Positions 36,521 to 47,640 are shown, counted from the first letter of the stretch. The stretch is 64,000 nucleotides of DNA from Elephas maximus indicus (GCF_024166365.1 NC_064834.1:52804001-52868000), one strand, 5' to 3'. Made by a program: numbers and translations. The notes: a model not told the origin generated them from the letters alone.

Positions 36521-36774
36521 TTTAGGGGAGGGAGGGGAGGAAGGACAGGGAGACCTGGCTTTCCAGCTGGAAAGGGAGGGGAGATTGAGAAAGGACTGTT
36601 CAGCCCTAGGCAACATGAAATAGGACCAGACAGACTGCAGGTCTTGAACAAAACTGGTAACGAGAAGACACAAATAGCCTGGTTCCCAACACCCCTGAGG
36701 AAGAGGTCAGCAAGGGTCTTCCCTGACCTGTGGATGGTGAAGAGAGGTCTAGAGCTGAGCTTCTCTGTCTTCAA

Positions 36775-36915
36775 TGTGCACAAGAAAATCTTGTTAACAT
36801 GCAAATTCTGACTCAGCAGGTCTGGGGTAGGGCCTGAGATTCAGCATTTCTAACAAGCTCCCATGTGATGCTGCTGCTACTGGTCCCAGGTCTACACTTT
36901 GAGGTGCAAGAAGCT
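36775..36915 (+). mobile_element. MER5A-like hAT element
   Basis: AAATTCTGACTCAGCAGGTC, GGGGTAGGGCCTGAGATTC, AGCATTTCTAACAAGCTCCC, then CACTTTGAGGTGCAAG. A characteristic non-autonomous hAT (Charlie) remnant. Confidence 0.8.
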
Positions 36916-37119
36916 GGAGAGTTGGAGGTCACCACTCACCTGGGAGGAAGGGAAGAGACACTGAAAGGAATGGCTGCCACCGTAAAGACACACATTCCTA
37001 ACCCTGCCTGGGCCTGGCCCTGCGACCTGAAGAGAGGCTCCTAGTGGTAGCCCCACGAGGAGAACAAAGCACGGACACTGCAGCCCAATAAAGAGGCGCC
37101 AATCCCCACTCTCTGCCTA

Positions 37120-37285
37120 CAAATTGTCACCTTGCAAAAGTGCCTTAGCTGTTCAAAGCCTCATGTCCCCAACTGTACGGTGGGTACTATAACTCCTAAT
37201 GCCTGTGTCTCGGGGTTGTTGTGGGGTTCTACAATAAGATAATCATCCTCGAGGTTCTCAGCACATGGTGCAACTACTGAGACAA
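37120..37285 (+). mobile_element. MIR SINE, diverged
   Basis: GTCACCTTGCAAAAGTGCCT, CCTCATGTCCCCAACTGTAC, then GTTGTTGTGGGGTTCTACAA. Degraded MIR body. Confidence 0.6.
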
Positions 37286-37496
37286 CTGTGAAAAGAGTTT
37301 CAAATAAGTTACAAAGATTGTATATCTCTGATTTTTTATTAACGTGGCGGTGCATTCATGAAGCCATTTTGCTTTCTTTATTCAATTAGTCAGCCAACAG
37401 ATATGTATTGAAAGTCCACCATGGGCTTCCAAAGAATTTCCTGTCTGAAGTCTCGTGTCTCATGGAATCCAGATTTATAGATGGTTAGAGCTGAAG

Positions 37497-37850
37497 GAGT
37501 CCCTGAGTGGTACAGTTAAGTGCTTGACTACTAACTGAAAGGTTGACAGTTTGAACCCACCCAGAGGTACCTCAGAATAAAGGCCTGGTGAGCTACTTGT
37601 GAAAGGTCACAGCCTTGAAAACCCTATAAAAAACCCATTGCTGCTGAGTCGATTCTAACTTATAAGGACCCTATAGGACAGGGTGGAACTGTCCCATAGA
37701 GTTTCCAAGGAGCAACTGGTGGATTTGAACTGTTGACCTTTTGGTTAGTAACCGTAGCACTTAACCACTGTGCCACTGGAGTTTCCAATAGAGCAGTTGT
37801 ATTCTGACACACATGGGGTTGCTATGAGTCAGAGTCGACTCAAAAGCAAG
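37497..37850 (+). mobile_element. AfroSINE, long form, interrupted by an antisense AfroSINE
   Basis: The head (GGAGTCCCTGAGTGGTACAG) and middle (AAGGCCTGGTGAGCTACTTG) run to CCTTGAAAACCCTATA. A second SINE follows at 37629, and the host tail resumes at 37787 (ATAGAGCAGTTGTATTCTG, TATGAGTCAGAGTCGACTC). Confidence 0.9.
37629..37786 (-). mobile_element. AfroSINE nested antisense in AfroSINE
   Basis: ACCCATTGCTGCTGAGTCG, GTGGAACTGTCCCATAGAG, GGAGCAACTGGTGGATTTGA, CACTGTGCCACTGGAGTTTC. It is complete and sits inside the older sense copy. Confidence 0.93.
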
Positions 37851-38859
37851 GCCAGCTGGGACTTACCTCCAGTTTCCAAGGTAAAAGGCCCCATTTGTCT
37901 TCTCAATTCCCTGTTCTCTATCTTAATGCCCCTCTCTGGCTAGGATCCAGAGAAGAGAGAGAGAAAACTCCTGCATCCAGGGGTCACCTCTCTTCCTCCA
38001 CAAGGCCTCCTGCTGGTGAAGAGCTGAGTCCCAGCTTCCTCCCTTCTGCCTGGCCAGTCACTGGGATGGTGCGTCGCTGCTCCTTTCTGTAGCTGTGGGG
38101 CTCTGGCCCAAGCCTCAGCCATACCCCGACGGTTGTTCTTCTGAGGGGTAGAGGGCTATGAAATCTCAGCTCATCTGTAAGCTTAACTTGTACAAACACA
38201 CTTATATGGACAGTCTCAGGAGTTGAAATTAAGGTGATTTCTTCACAGCAGATATAAGGAAAAGAGAAGGGAATCTAGGCTATTGACTTCTGTTGGGTCA
38301 TGGACCCTTTAGGAAGCTGATAAGAGCTACCACCCAGAAAAACACACTTAAGCACATACTAACACAACTCTGCCTCCAATTGCAGGGTATTCTGGGCGCC
38401 GAGTTAAGAATGCCAAGTCTACAGACTCCTATAAGCTTAAGGACAAAGGGAGAACACAGCCAGCAACAGGGTGAGGTGGTGAGTGCGGCTAAGGCCCCCC
38501 CCCCAGGCTTTCAGTGTTGACAACACTGTCCCTGTGCCTTTGAGTCCCTAGCTCTATCAGTAGCCACCTATGTGAAAAAAACAAATCCCACTTTCCTAAC
38601 ACCAAACGTGTTAATCAATCCAAATCAATTCATTGCCAGTTCTGTTCCCCTCTGTTCTGATACCAGCTGCACGTGCCGTGCTTCTTCCTCTGACGCCGAC
38701 CACTCGGAGGTAGGTCAGATCTCACAAGTTAAAGGGCATAGTCCTCCAGACTGCCAAGTTCACCCAAGACCTCACACATCAGCCACAAGCTTGAAGTCCC
38801 CACGACACCAGCACTTCTGACCTGCTGTTACAAATACAGCGTTTTCCCACTACATCCTC
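37851..38859. other. Gene-free stretch, nothing recognised
   Basis: No exon, RNA gene or named repeat seen. Confidence 0.4.
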
Positions 38860-39330
38860 AGGATACCAGCTCTAAGCCTGGGGGTCCTGCTTGCTCCCAC
38901 TACTCCTTCGGGTTCAATAATTCTCTAGAGCAACTCACAGAACTCAGGAAAGCACTATACTTATCTTTGCAGTTTTATTATGGAAAAAAGATACAAATGA
39001 ACAGACGCATAGGGCTAGGTCTGGGAGGTTTCCAAACATGGAGCTTCCATGTCCCAAAAAGAGATGTGTTACCCACTCCCCGCCATGTGCCTCAATATCT
39101 TTCACCAACCAGGAAGCCCATGGAGCTTCCATGTCCAGAGCCTTTATTGGGGCCACATTATATAGGCATGACTGATTGAATTATGCCCTTCCCCTGAGGT
39201 GGGCTGACATCACAAGGTGATCTTTCTGGCTTGGCCAGCCCCCACCCAGAGGCACCTCATTAGCATAAATCCTCAGGTGTGGTCTGGAGGGCTCAACAAA
39301 TACACTTCATTCACTGGGGAAATTCCAAAG
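38860..39330. mobile_element. Old LTR-type repeat
   Basis: TTCAATAATTCTCTAGAGCA, ACTCACAGAACTCAGGAAAG, TGCAGTTTTATTATGG, TATATAGGCATGACTGATTG and the following GC-rich part have the order of a mammal-wide ERVL-type LTR, probably antisense. The exact family is not certain. Confidence 0.5.
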
Positions 39331-41564
39331 TTTTAGATGTTATCTCTCAGGAAAAGACCAAATTCTGTGGGTAAAGTCAACCCCACACTACCCACAGCCA
39401 CATTTTGCACTGTCTTCCAGGTCAGGGTGCAGGCTCACTCACCCAGGGCGTCCCTGTCAGCTACTTGTCCTGTAACCCTCAGAAATCTCAGTGTATAAGT
39501 CCCATTGGCCTGGAGACCCTGAGCAGTGTCTTTCCAGACTGTGGCTGAGGCCCAGCATCCTCTGATTCCACTCTTGTTGCCCAGGACTCCCTGAGTGCCT
39601 TCCAGTGTTACTCTTGAGTCTTCATCTTGGGCTGAGGCCAGAATTAAAAAACAAAAAAAGGTACTTTTTCTCTGTCAGCACAGAAGTTCACAGAACTTTA
39701 CTCTGAACCCTGAGGGAGTAGAAGAAAATAAACAAGAAGATCCGAATGCATGGAAATGCCCACTGTACCAAGGACATCTCCCTGACCCCAGATCCTGGCC
39801 CCAAGATGGTGGCTCTGGGTTTTGGTTTCTCCTCTCTTGGCTCCTTCTCTCTGTCTCAAGGACCTCCTTCCTGAAATAGGCCCTTTATTGCTTTTTTCTC
39901 ATGCTCCCTCTCACTCCTCCCTCTGTCCCTGTCTTCTTCAGGGGCTGTATGTGAGGAGAATGCGGCTGCCCCCAGGAAGTGAAAACAAACTCCCCACCAC
40001 CACCACCACCTCTCTTATTCCTTTTAACATGCCTGAGTTTTAACTAGGCACGTGGTCACATAGCTAAAGCTTGTATTTCCCACAGCTAAGAAGTTACAGG
40101 CTTAAATCCAGAATTTCTGATTCCAAATGACAGGCTTGATTTCCTCCTCAAGCCTATAAGCCACCCAGGGAGAAGGGGCGGATAGGAAGGGGATAGGCTC
40201 TGTAGCTCTCACATAGTGTGCTTTAGTGTGCCTAAGAATCTGGGAAAGCAGTGAGGAGGGAGTGGGCTCCTCAGAATGCAGATTCTCAGGCCCCACTCCC
40301 AGAGATTCTATTTCAGTGAATCTGTAGTGGGTCCCTGGAATCTGCATTTGGACAAGCTGAGACCAGCATACAGCCACATCAGCAGCCTCTTCCCTAGACC
40401 TGGAGGAAGGGAGAGAGGGACATGAGGTACACTGCCTCTAAGTACAGTAACCCCAAGAACCCTCGGATGTCCACAACTGGAGTGAAGAGAGAACACCATG
40501 CCCCCATGGGAAATTCCTGAAGACCACAAGAGGGAAAGGATGGAAGGAGGACAGAAAAGCCCCCTCCACCCCTTTCCCTGCCTAAGATCTAGCTGGCCTT
40601 TAGGGGTCTCATTTTCTCTGGCTACTTAGAGTAACTGGAAACCCCCAGTATTTGTTGCTTATTCTGATCTATGTCAGGGCAGGAGGCTTGCTCTCTGGAA
40701 ATGGCAGGTGGGCAGGAAGGGGCCTCGGGCAGAGCTCTAGAAGACCTACTACAGCTAATCACAGAGCATGACCTCAAATGAAAAGTTGTGACCAGATCTC
40801 AGGTCACAGGGGGACCTTCAAAGCCTTGCACCCTTCCTTCTGCCACACACATGCATGCATACACACGCACATGTATACACTGTTCTGCCCTCCCTATCTC
40901 TTCTTTAAGGATAGTCCCAAAATTGAGGGCAAAGATCTCCAGTGACCTTAATGGACTACTTCATTCCACATATACCCAGGGGTCCTGCCAGCCCTGACTC
41001 CTGCTTCTCCTACACACACAGGGCTGAGGGCTGTCCTGTAACAGGGCAGGGAGCAAATTTCAGGAGTGGGTCTCTGGTGAGTATGGCTGTGCCAGGGTTG
41101 GGGGCTCAGTGTCATGGGAGATGGTGGCAGCCTGGGTCAGTGTAAGGCAATGCTTAGTGTATATCAGGGAGTCAGTGTGACTCAAGTGTGTGAAGGCCCT
41201 TCTGGGGGACAGGGGTGTCTGCTGTGTCCTCCCCCCCACCCAGGTTCTGTGGCAGGGAATGTTTGCCTATCACTCCGAAGCAGCTCAGGGGTCTCTGGCT
41301 CTTCTAGAAGTGCTGGATAGTGCTGTCACCACCTCTCATTGCTTTTTTTTCTAGTCTCTGAACAATTTGGCTCAAGACTTACGGGCTGAAGCTGGACCTG
41401 TTGCTGCCCACTCTTCCCCTGACCTTTTCCACACACAGTGTGTTAGTCAACCTTGATGATCATACTGTGGGGGCGAAAGTTCTAACCTTCCAGGCACCAT
41501 ATCAGTTGGGGGTGGGGGGTGTAGCTGGCCCAACAGTAGAAGGGAAAGAGGTAAGATTAGCACA
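39331..41564. other. Gene-free stretch
   Basis: Apart from the hAT remnant at 40240-40375 I recognise nothing. The motif (CAC)n at 40000-40012 is a trivial simple repeat. Confidence 0.4.
40240..40375 (+). mobile_element. MER5A-like hAT element
   Basis: AATGCAGATTCTCAGGCCCC, GATTCTATTTCAGTGAATCT, CTGGAATCTGCATTTGGACA. Similar in kind to the copy at 36775. Confidence 0.7.
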
Positions 41565-41595
41565 TAACTAGGTGCACCTGACCCAAGCCGTGGTA
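41565..41595 (+). mobile_element. RTE LINE, left piece split by L1 insertion
   Basis: GGTGCACCTGACCCAAGCCG then TGGTA is the RTE segment just upstream of the piece that resumes at 42211. The same junction is contiguous (in reverse) near 6515-6545. Confidence 0.75.
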
Positions 41596-42210
41596 CTGTC
41601 TTCTTTTTGTTGTTGTACTTTACAGGAAGGTTTATAGAACAAACTAGTTTCTATTAAACAGTTAGTACACGTATTGTTTTACGACATTGGTTAACAACCC
41701 CACAACATGTTGACACTCTCCCATCTCAAACTTGGGTTCCCTATTACCAGCTTTCCTGTCCCCTCCTGCCTTCTAGTCCTTGCCCCAGGGCTGCTGTGCG
41801 CCTTTAGTCTCCTTTTGTTTTATGGGCCTGTCCAATCTTTGGCTGAAAGGGGAACCTCAGGAGTGACTTCATTACTAAGCTGAAAGGGTGTCTGGGGGTC
41901 ATACTCTCAGGGTTTCTCCAGTCTCTGTCAGACAAACAAGTCTGGTCTTTCTTTCTTTTTAAGTTAGAATTTTGTTCTACATTTTTCTCCAGCTCTGTTC
42001 AGGACCCTCTATTGTGATCCCTGTCAGAGCAGTCAGTGATTGTAGCTGGGCACCTTCTAGTTTTACTGGACTCAGTCTGGTGGAGGCCACGATAGATATG
42101 GCCCATTAGTCCTTTAGGCTAATCTTTCCCTTGTATCTTTAGTTTTCTTCATTCTTCCTTGCTCCTGAAGGGGTGAGACCAGTGGAGCATACTAGATGGC
42201 TGCTTACAAC
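41596..42210 (-). mobile_element. L1 3' end (younger afrotherian-type 3' UTR) inside RTE
   Basis: Antisense L1 3' UTR: GTTGTACTTTACAGGAAGG, TTTTATGGGCCTGTCCAATC, CTCAGGAGTGACTTCATTAC, GTTAGAATTTTGTTCTACAT, GTCAGAGCAGTCAGTGATTG, GGGGTGAGACCAGTGGAGCA. It lies within an RTE element, between 11-bp duplications AAGCCrTGGTA at 41585-41595 and 42211-42221. Confidence 0.8.
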
Positions 42211-42637
42211 AAGCCATGGTATTTTCAATCACCTCATACGTATGTGAAAACCAGACAATGAATAACGAAGACCAAAGAAGAATTCATGCATTTGAATTAT
42301 GGTGTTGGCAAAGAATATTGTATATACCTTGGACTGCCAGAAGAACAAATACATGTCTTGGAAGAAGTACAGCCAGAATGCTCCTTAGAAGGGAGGATGG
42401 TGAGGCTTCATCTCACTTTGGACATGTTATCAGGAAGGACCAGCCTCTGGAGAAGGACACCATGCTTGGTAGAGCAGAGGGTCAGCGAAGAGGAAGATCT
42501 TCGAGGATATGGATTGATACAGTGGCTGCAACAATGAGCTCAAACATAGGAACGATTGTGAGGATGGCACAGGACTCCGCAGTGTTTCCTTCTGTTGTGC
42601 ACAGAAACCGACTTAGCAGCACTTAACAACAGCAGTA
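42211..42637 (+). mobile_element. RTE/BovB-type LINE, ORF C-terminus and tail
   Basis: The reading encodes a typical RTE-clade C-terminal stretch. An RIHAFELWCWQRIL motif is followed by IPWTARRTN, then after a frame shift a FGHVIRKDQPLEKDTMLG-type segment, and finally the NRLSST-like end before the CTTAACAACAGCAG tail. It is the decayed C-terminal region of the endonuclease/reverse-transcriptase protein, not a host gene. The 5' piece is at 41565-41595. Confidence 0.85.
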
Positions 42638-42872
42638 GGGGTGCAGCTCTGCAGCACTGAGTTGTCCCTTCCTTGCACAAACACGTGAACACCAGAGAGA
42701 CTCTTTATCCCCGTTTGGGAAGGGACCTTCTTCCTGAAGACAGGATGATGGCTAAGATGACCGCCAAGAGATCAGTGTGATGCTAGGAAGCTCTACCCAA
42801 CACCTGCTTCCTTTCTCCACGGGAAGTACGCGGCCCTCCAGCACAGCCACCTGCAGCAGTGCCAAACTATGA

Positions 42873-42888
42873 ACAGCAGAGGGCGCTC
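42873..42888 (+). promoter_or_regulatory. CTCF-like motif 1
   Basis: ACAGCAGAGGGCGCTC agrees with the CTCF core (CCAGCAGGGGGCGCT) except at the first base and one interior G to A. Confidence 0.5.
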
Positions 42889-42899
42889 TGGCCTAACCT

Positions 42900-44825
42900 T
42901 TGCCGCGCGGGGCGGGCTGCGAGGGCCGGAACTTTCCGAACCCAGAGGTTTCTGATAATTTGTTCCCAGAGTGTCATGGGCGACCCGAAAGGAGGGCCTG
43001 GCTGGGGTAGGAATGGGGATGACCAGGGGCTCGTAACTTTCTCTACAGGAGCTTACCTAGAAAAGAGGGTGGCCTCTCGCCCCACTCCAGCAGAGACTTG
43101 AGGTGGCCTCTTCCTCATCCCCACTCCATACCCAGTCGTACTCCTTCTATTCCTTGCCGCTGTCCATGCTAGGAAGTGGGGGTGAAGCGTGCTCACGGAA
43201 GGGCTGGTAGTGTAAGAGTAGTGCTGCGTCGAAGTGAGTGTTGGGGTCAAGGGGGAAAGGAGTGGCTGAGGGACGCGTGCGGCTGTGGAACGTCTCCACA
43301 AATGCCGCTAGGTGGCGCTAGAAGCCCGCGTCATCGAGAAGCGTGGGTGTTTGACGACCCCGGCGCAAGGGGAGGGGGCTGCCAGGGAGGCTCCTCGAGA
43401 AACCTGGAGAAAGGAGAGCAGAGGTCCCGGAATCCTCCTCCCCGAAACACAGGACGGCCCGGGTACACCGGGGCCGCACAGAGCGACCATCGTTCCGGGA
43501 GTCTTGGAAAGGGCGAGGTGAAGTGGGACTGAAGGCAAGGCACTTGAGCGGGAGCTGGAGAGGGGTGAGGGGACCCTCGGTCAGTCTGACGTCCAGCCAC
43601 CTGCCTCTCCGGATTTATGGGTCCCGTTCTGAGGCTCCTGGGAGAATCTGGGGTGAAGATTCAAAAGCATGCCCAAGTCTGTCCGTCTGTCTGTATCCCC
43701 TGGTAATTGTAGGACTTTTTTTTTTTTTTTTTTTAATGAGCGTCTTCTCTGGTCCTGCCAGACCCTACCCCCGGCGACTGATTGGGAGGAGACCCTCAGG
43801 TTTTCAGGGCTCCCTCGGTCTTCCTTCAGAGACCTTCTGCGCCTTCTCCTGGCGCTGAGGAATCTGCCCCGAAGCTTCAAGGAACTGCCCCAGGCCCCAG
43901 GAAGAAAGGGGGTGGGGCTCTGGGCAGGTCTGACCCAGACCTTATCCCAGGGAGAATTGAGCTCCTTCGGGACACCTCCGCGCCGCGAGGCCTGGACTCG
44001 CCTGATCTATCGTGTTCCAGCCCGGGTGCTGCCACGCCTGCAAATCAGTGAGAACCTGATGCCTCAAATTTGCCAGGCCCTCCCTCCAGCCCACTCCAGA
44101 CCCCCAAGTCCTGGCCCAGAGGTCCCATCTCTCCCCCACTCTCCTTCATCCTCCAAGTTCAGCCCCGGGGGCTGGAGACAGCCGCCGCGCAGCCAGCAGC
44201 GCAAGCTTTGAGCGTACCCGTTGGTTGAGGAAAGCCAGATACCCCGAAGCGCGCTAGAAGCCTCTGGCGGCCCCCAAGATCTGGCCTGGCGGCCTAGAGC
44301 TACTTGGTAAAACCTGGACCCACAAGCTTCTCGGTCTAAATAGGTGTGGGGGGGGGGGGGAAGGGCGCCTAGAACCAGAGACCGAAGGCGGCGCGACTCA
44401 GGCCGGGACAGGCGCTTCCCCGACGGCTCGTGAGCGGCAGGCGGTCCAGCTCCAGAGGCTTTAGCCCGGTCCTAGGAGGTTGCCAGGCTCCTGGGAAGGC
44501 GGTAGGTGGGACTTGGAAGGACTCTGGATCTTCTTTGGGGGCTACAGTGCCCTCTTAATTCCCCCGGCCCCCACTCGCGACAGTGTGGCGGAGGCTCCAG
44601 GTCCACCACACTGGGTGCGGGAGGGTGTGGGCCTGCTGAGAGAGTGGCCCGGGACGGAACGAATCCAGAGTTCTGGGGGAAAACTGGAAGAAATTAGAAG
44701 AAAGGAAGAAAAGGAGTCTGCTACCCCCACAGTGTCCCACCCGGTCCGCAGTACGGCCCCACCCGCCGCCCGGCCTCCAGGGGATGGAGCCAGCCCCTGA
44801 GCGTCCCCGCCCCCTCCCCGAGGCC
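42900..44825. other. GC-rich, CpG-containing start of the LBX1 domain
   Basis: GC and CpG rise sharply from about 42.9 kb, and no young repeat is found. A T-run (43718-43734) and a G-run near 44347-44361 are present. No exon can be supported. Confidence 0.5.
43305..43320 (+). promoter_or_regulatory. CTCF-like motif 2
   Basis: CCGCTAGGTGGCGCTA fits the CTCF core consensus at essentially every informative position, in the same orientation as motif 1. Confidence 0.65.
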
Positions 44826-44829
44826 GGAG

Positions 44830-45035
44830 GTATTAGTGCTGCTTGATCAGACCCCATTTCCTGCGAAAATGGAAACATATCCAGGGTCTTTAATAAAGTG
44901 AATGAAGAGGCTTCGGGTATAATTGGGCTTCCGGTTGGTGGCTATTTCCTTAAACTGACAGTGGAGAAAATGTAAGCCCACAGCGCCCAAATGTAATTGT
45001 GTGATTATCAGAAAGAAGTGCGCAGTAGATTCGCC
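44830..45035. promoter_or_regulatory. Candidate conserved non-coding element 1
   Basis: An AT-rich island in GC-rich flanks with non-repetitive, information-dense sequence: GGTATTAGTGCTGCTTGATC, TCTTTAATAAAGTGAATGAA, ATAATTGGGC, AATGTAATTGTGTGATTATC. Developmental enhancers commonly look like this. Conservation is not tested. Confidence 0.45.
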
Positions 45036-45324
45036 GACACCCGGAGGCAACGACCTACAGTCTGAGAAACCGGCACAAAAGCTTACCCAGACCAAGGAAC
45101 CCAGGCCCCCGGGACCTCTACACCAACCCCGCATCCAAGCGCGGCCTCTGCAAGCTTCGGCCTCTCATCCCAGCCTGAGACCAGCCCGGTCGCTGCCATG
45201 GGAACACACAGGATTTGTATTTATGCTCTGGGGGTGGGTCTTTTCCTACCTCTGGGAGGAGGAGCGTCCTCCTGGGCAGGGGATGGCGTGGCTGCGAGTC
45301 CCCGGACTGCTCCCCCGGACCGCG

Positions 45325-45495
45325 CGCCCTGGTGCATATTTCTATGCATAATCCAATTTTCTCCGTGACGATCTAGTTAAACTCTTTTAACAACAGCTAC
45401 ATAATTAGAATTTGGATTCCCATTAATTTTCCCTGGGCCTCAAACCATTTGCAGCTCACACTGGTAATTAATGCGATACATCACTAACTTTACCC
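45325..45495. promoter_or_regulatory. Candidate conserved non-coding element 2
   Basis: Holds an octamer-like ATGCATAAT (45344-45352), ACATAATTAG, CATTAATTTT and TAATTAAT (45465-45472), plus a CATTTG E-box, all within 170 bp of otherwise complex sequence. The dense homeodomain cores suit an enhancer of a homeobox gene. Function is inferred. Confidence 0.5.
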
Positions 45496-45639
45496 AGAGC
45501 CGGCCAGCGCGGCTCAGGTCGTTCTGCCCTCGCCCGGCGCCCCCGCGCGAGGCCCTGACTCCGGACCCTGCTTCCCGGGTGGGGGCTGTTTCCCTCCCTC
45601 CAAAGTCAGATGCCCAGCCCGCGCACCCAAAGCCTTCTT

Positions 45640-45800
45640 TCCAGGAAATTTCACAATTAAAAATATTTATCGGGAGCAGATTTACGTTTCTGGGTTTCCA
45701 GTCTCGGGGCGTCTGGGTAGGCTATTAAGAGTAATTAGCATCTTTCGCGCATGCAGATTTACTTCGCTCATTGCCACATAACTCATCCCTAAAAGCCGGC
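45640..45800. promoter_or_regulatory. Candidate conserved non-coding element 3
   Basis: CACAATTAAAAATATTTATC and GGCTATTAAGAGTAATTAGC lie in a non-repetitive block bounded by GC-rich DNA. The A/T run is MEF2-like but one base off consensus. Confidence 0.45.
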
Positions 45801-46619
45801 GCGGGCGAACGCAGCAGCCTCTGCCGGAGCAGCAGCCAGAGACACTGCCGCCGCCCTGGTCCAAATTGGGCTTCTCGGGGCCGGCGTCCCCAACACGCTG
45901 CCGCTCCAAGGCCCCCGGGCGGAGCTCCAAGCTCCAGGCGGGAGAGGCTGCTCACGAAGCAAAAAGGCACCAGTCCCGGAGACGCAAGGCTCAAGCGCGA
46001 CCTCAGGCGGTAGGGGGAGGCCTACGCCAGGCGGTCACGCTGTCTGGACCCGAGGCGTCGCGACAGCGCACGTGTGTGCGCGAGCAAGCGGACGCCTCTG
46101 AGTGTGCACATTCGCCTGCGCGCGAGTGCACATGCATGTGGTTGATAGTGCGCATCCCTGGGAGTGTGCGAGGGCGCTCGTGGAAAAGTTGATCTCCGCT
46201 TCCCCAACCCACCCCTTGAGAGGACCACAGCTCAGCGCCAGTCCCAGGCTACCCGTCTAGGGCACTGAGGTTCAGGGGGAGACAGGACCCCTCCCCTCCC
46301 CCCTTTCCCCTTCTATAGAGCCGGTCTCATCCAGCCAGAGAGCCTGGAGCACGAAGTGCCCGGCCGTGGGAGCTGGGAGGCCGGAAGCCGGGGCTCGTTG
46401 GAACGCACAGCTAGCCTGGTGCAGGTGAAAGGACTCCAGAGAGGGAGCGGGAGGAGCCGGGGGTCACCCAACAGCGGTTGGTAGGGCCGCTGGGGGTGAC
46501 TGGAGGTGGTGGGGCCCCGCCGGTGTTGGACAGGGCGGTTTCAAGAGGACCAAGTGGTGGGGGAGGACCTGAGCCCGGGGCCGCGGCGGGGGCTCCCGCG
46601 CCGCAAGCTGAAGAGCCCA

Positions 46620-46805
46620 CTCCGGGTTGGTTATTAACGCGCTGGGAAGTCCAGGAGTCTCCCAACTTTCTTCTCTTTAATGAGCCTAGAAGAAGAGGCT
46701 GCCCTGAAGGGGTTTGTTCATTAAAGATGTAGCTGGAGGAATATTGTCTCATTAATTATCTGGTTTTAATTACACTCCTACTCTTTGAATCAAGAGATAG
46801 AAAAA
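46620..46805. promoter_or_regulatory. Candidate conserved non-coding element 4
   Basis: TTATTAACGCG, CTCTTTAATGAGCC, TTCATTAAAGATG, ATTAATTA (46751-46758) and TTAATTA (46766-46772) occur within 180 bp of complex sequence. Confidence 0.5.
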
Positions 46806-46959
46806 GTTGATTCGGTGGCGCCTCCCCGCCCCCTTCAGCTTAAAGCGTCAGGCCGAGCTAGGGGACTGGGAGGGAGTGGTGGGGAGTGCTTATGCCCGGG
46901 AGGGTGTGAGGGAACGTCCAGGGCGTGACGGTGTGAATCCCCGTGCCAGAGGGCTCCGT

Positions 46960-47220
46960 GCCTGGATGTGTGTATTTGTGAACGGGGTCTGTGTGTGGCT
47001 CTTTGACTGTGGTGTGTCTGAGTGCGTGTGGCCACGCATGCCTGAGAGGCTGTGTGGACGTGACTTGGCTGTCTATGTGTGCTCCCTGCCTGTGTGTGGT
47101 TCTGTGTGTCTGGGTGTGTGGGGTTGCTGAGTGTTTCTACAGACAGGCCCAAGCGCTAGGGGCTAAGTGAACAGGATTGTGACTGGGTAGCTGTGTCTGT
47201 GTGTGTCTAAGAGGATGGCT
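46960..47220. repeat. TG-rich, low-complexity tract
   Basis: Imperfect TG/TGTGTC runs between the candidate elements. A similar tract lies at 48370-48670. Confidence 0.6.
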
Positions 47221-47474
47221 TCTTGCCCGTCAGCACTAGTGACAGTGTCTGACAGCGACTTTGGATCTCTGCTGTGCCCGCGTGTGCCTCCGTGTATATG
47301 AGTGTTGTGGGGGTCCCAGGAACTAGGGCCGCCTCAAGGACACAGCTGTGTTTCCCAGGGTCCTCACAGCTGGGCGCCATCCAGAAACCATGGTCCTGGG
47401 GGGGTAGTTGCTTAAGGGGGGGCCTCACCCCTGACTCGTACCTTGTCAGGCCTTCGTGCCGCTAAAGCGGGGGC

Positions 47475-47640
47475 CGTTTTCCCTTTAAATCGCGGACACT
47501 TTGACAGGGGACATTAAGGACCCGGCTGCTCAGGCTGAGCAGATCATAAAACCGGACAGGCAATTTCTGCTCCCGCCAAATAGCCGGGCAAACTCGTTCT
47601 GCATCTTTGGTTTTAATGCACTAAACTGGCAGCTAAGCAG
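47475..47640. promoter_or_regulatory. Candidate conserved non-coding element 5a
   Basis: TTAAATCGCGGACACTTTGA, GGACATTAAGGACC, AGATCATAAAACCGGAC, GGTTTTAATGCACTAAACTG. It is complex, non-repetitive sequence just left of the AT-rich core 5b, separated from it by a CA-rich spacer. Confidence 0.45.

Noticed and set aside
3938-37850. tRNA genes suggested by repeated tRNA-like words
   Set aside because: They are the A/B-box-bearing heads of SINEs; none folds as an intact tRNA on inspection and all continue into SINE bodies.
42216-42626. Possible small host gene
   Set aside because: The protein is recognisably the C-terminus of an RTE-clade LINE, with a frame shift.
45647-45660. MEF2 site in element 3
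   Set aside because: The A/T run is one base off the consensus and A/T runs are common in such islands.
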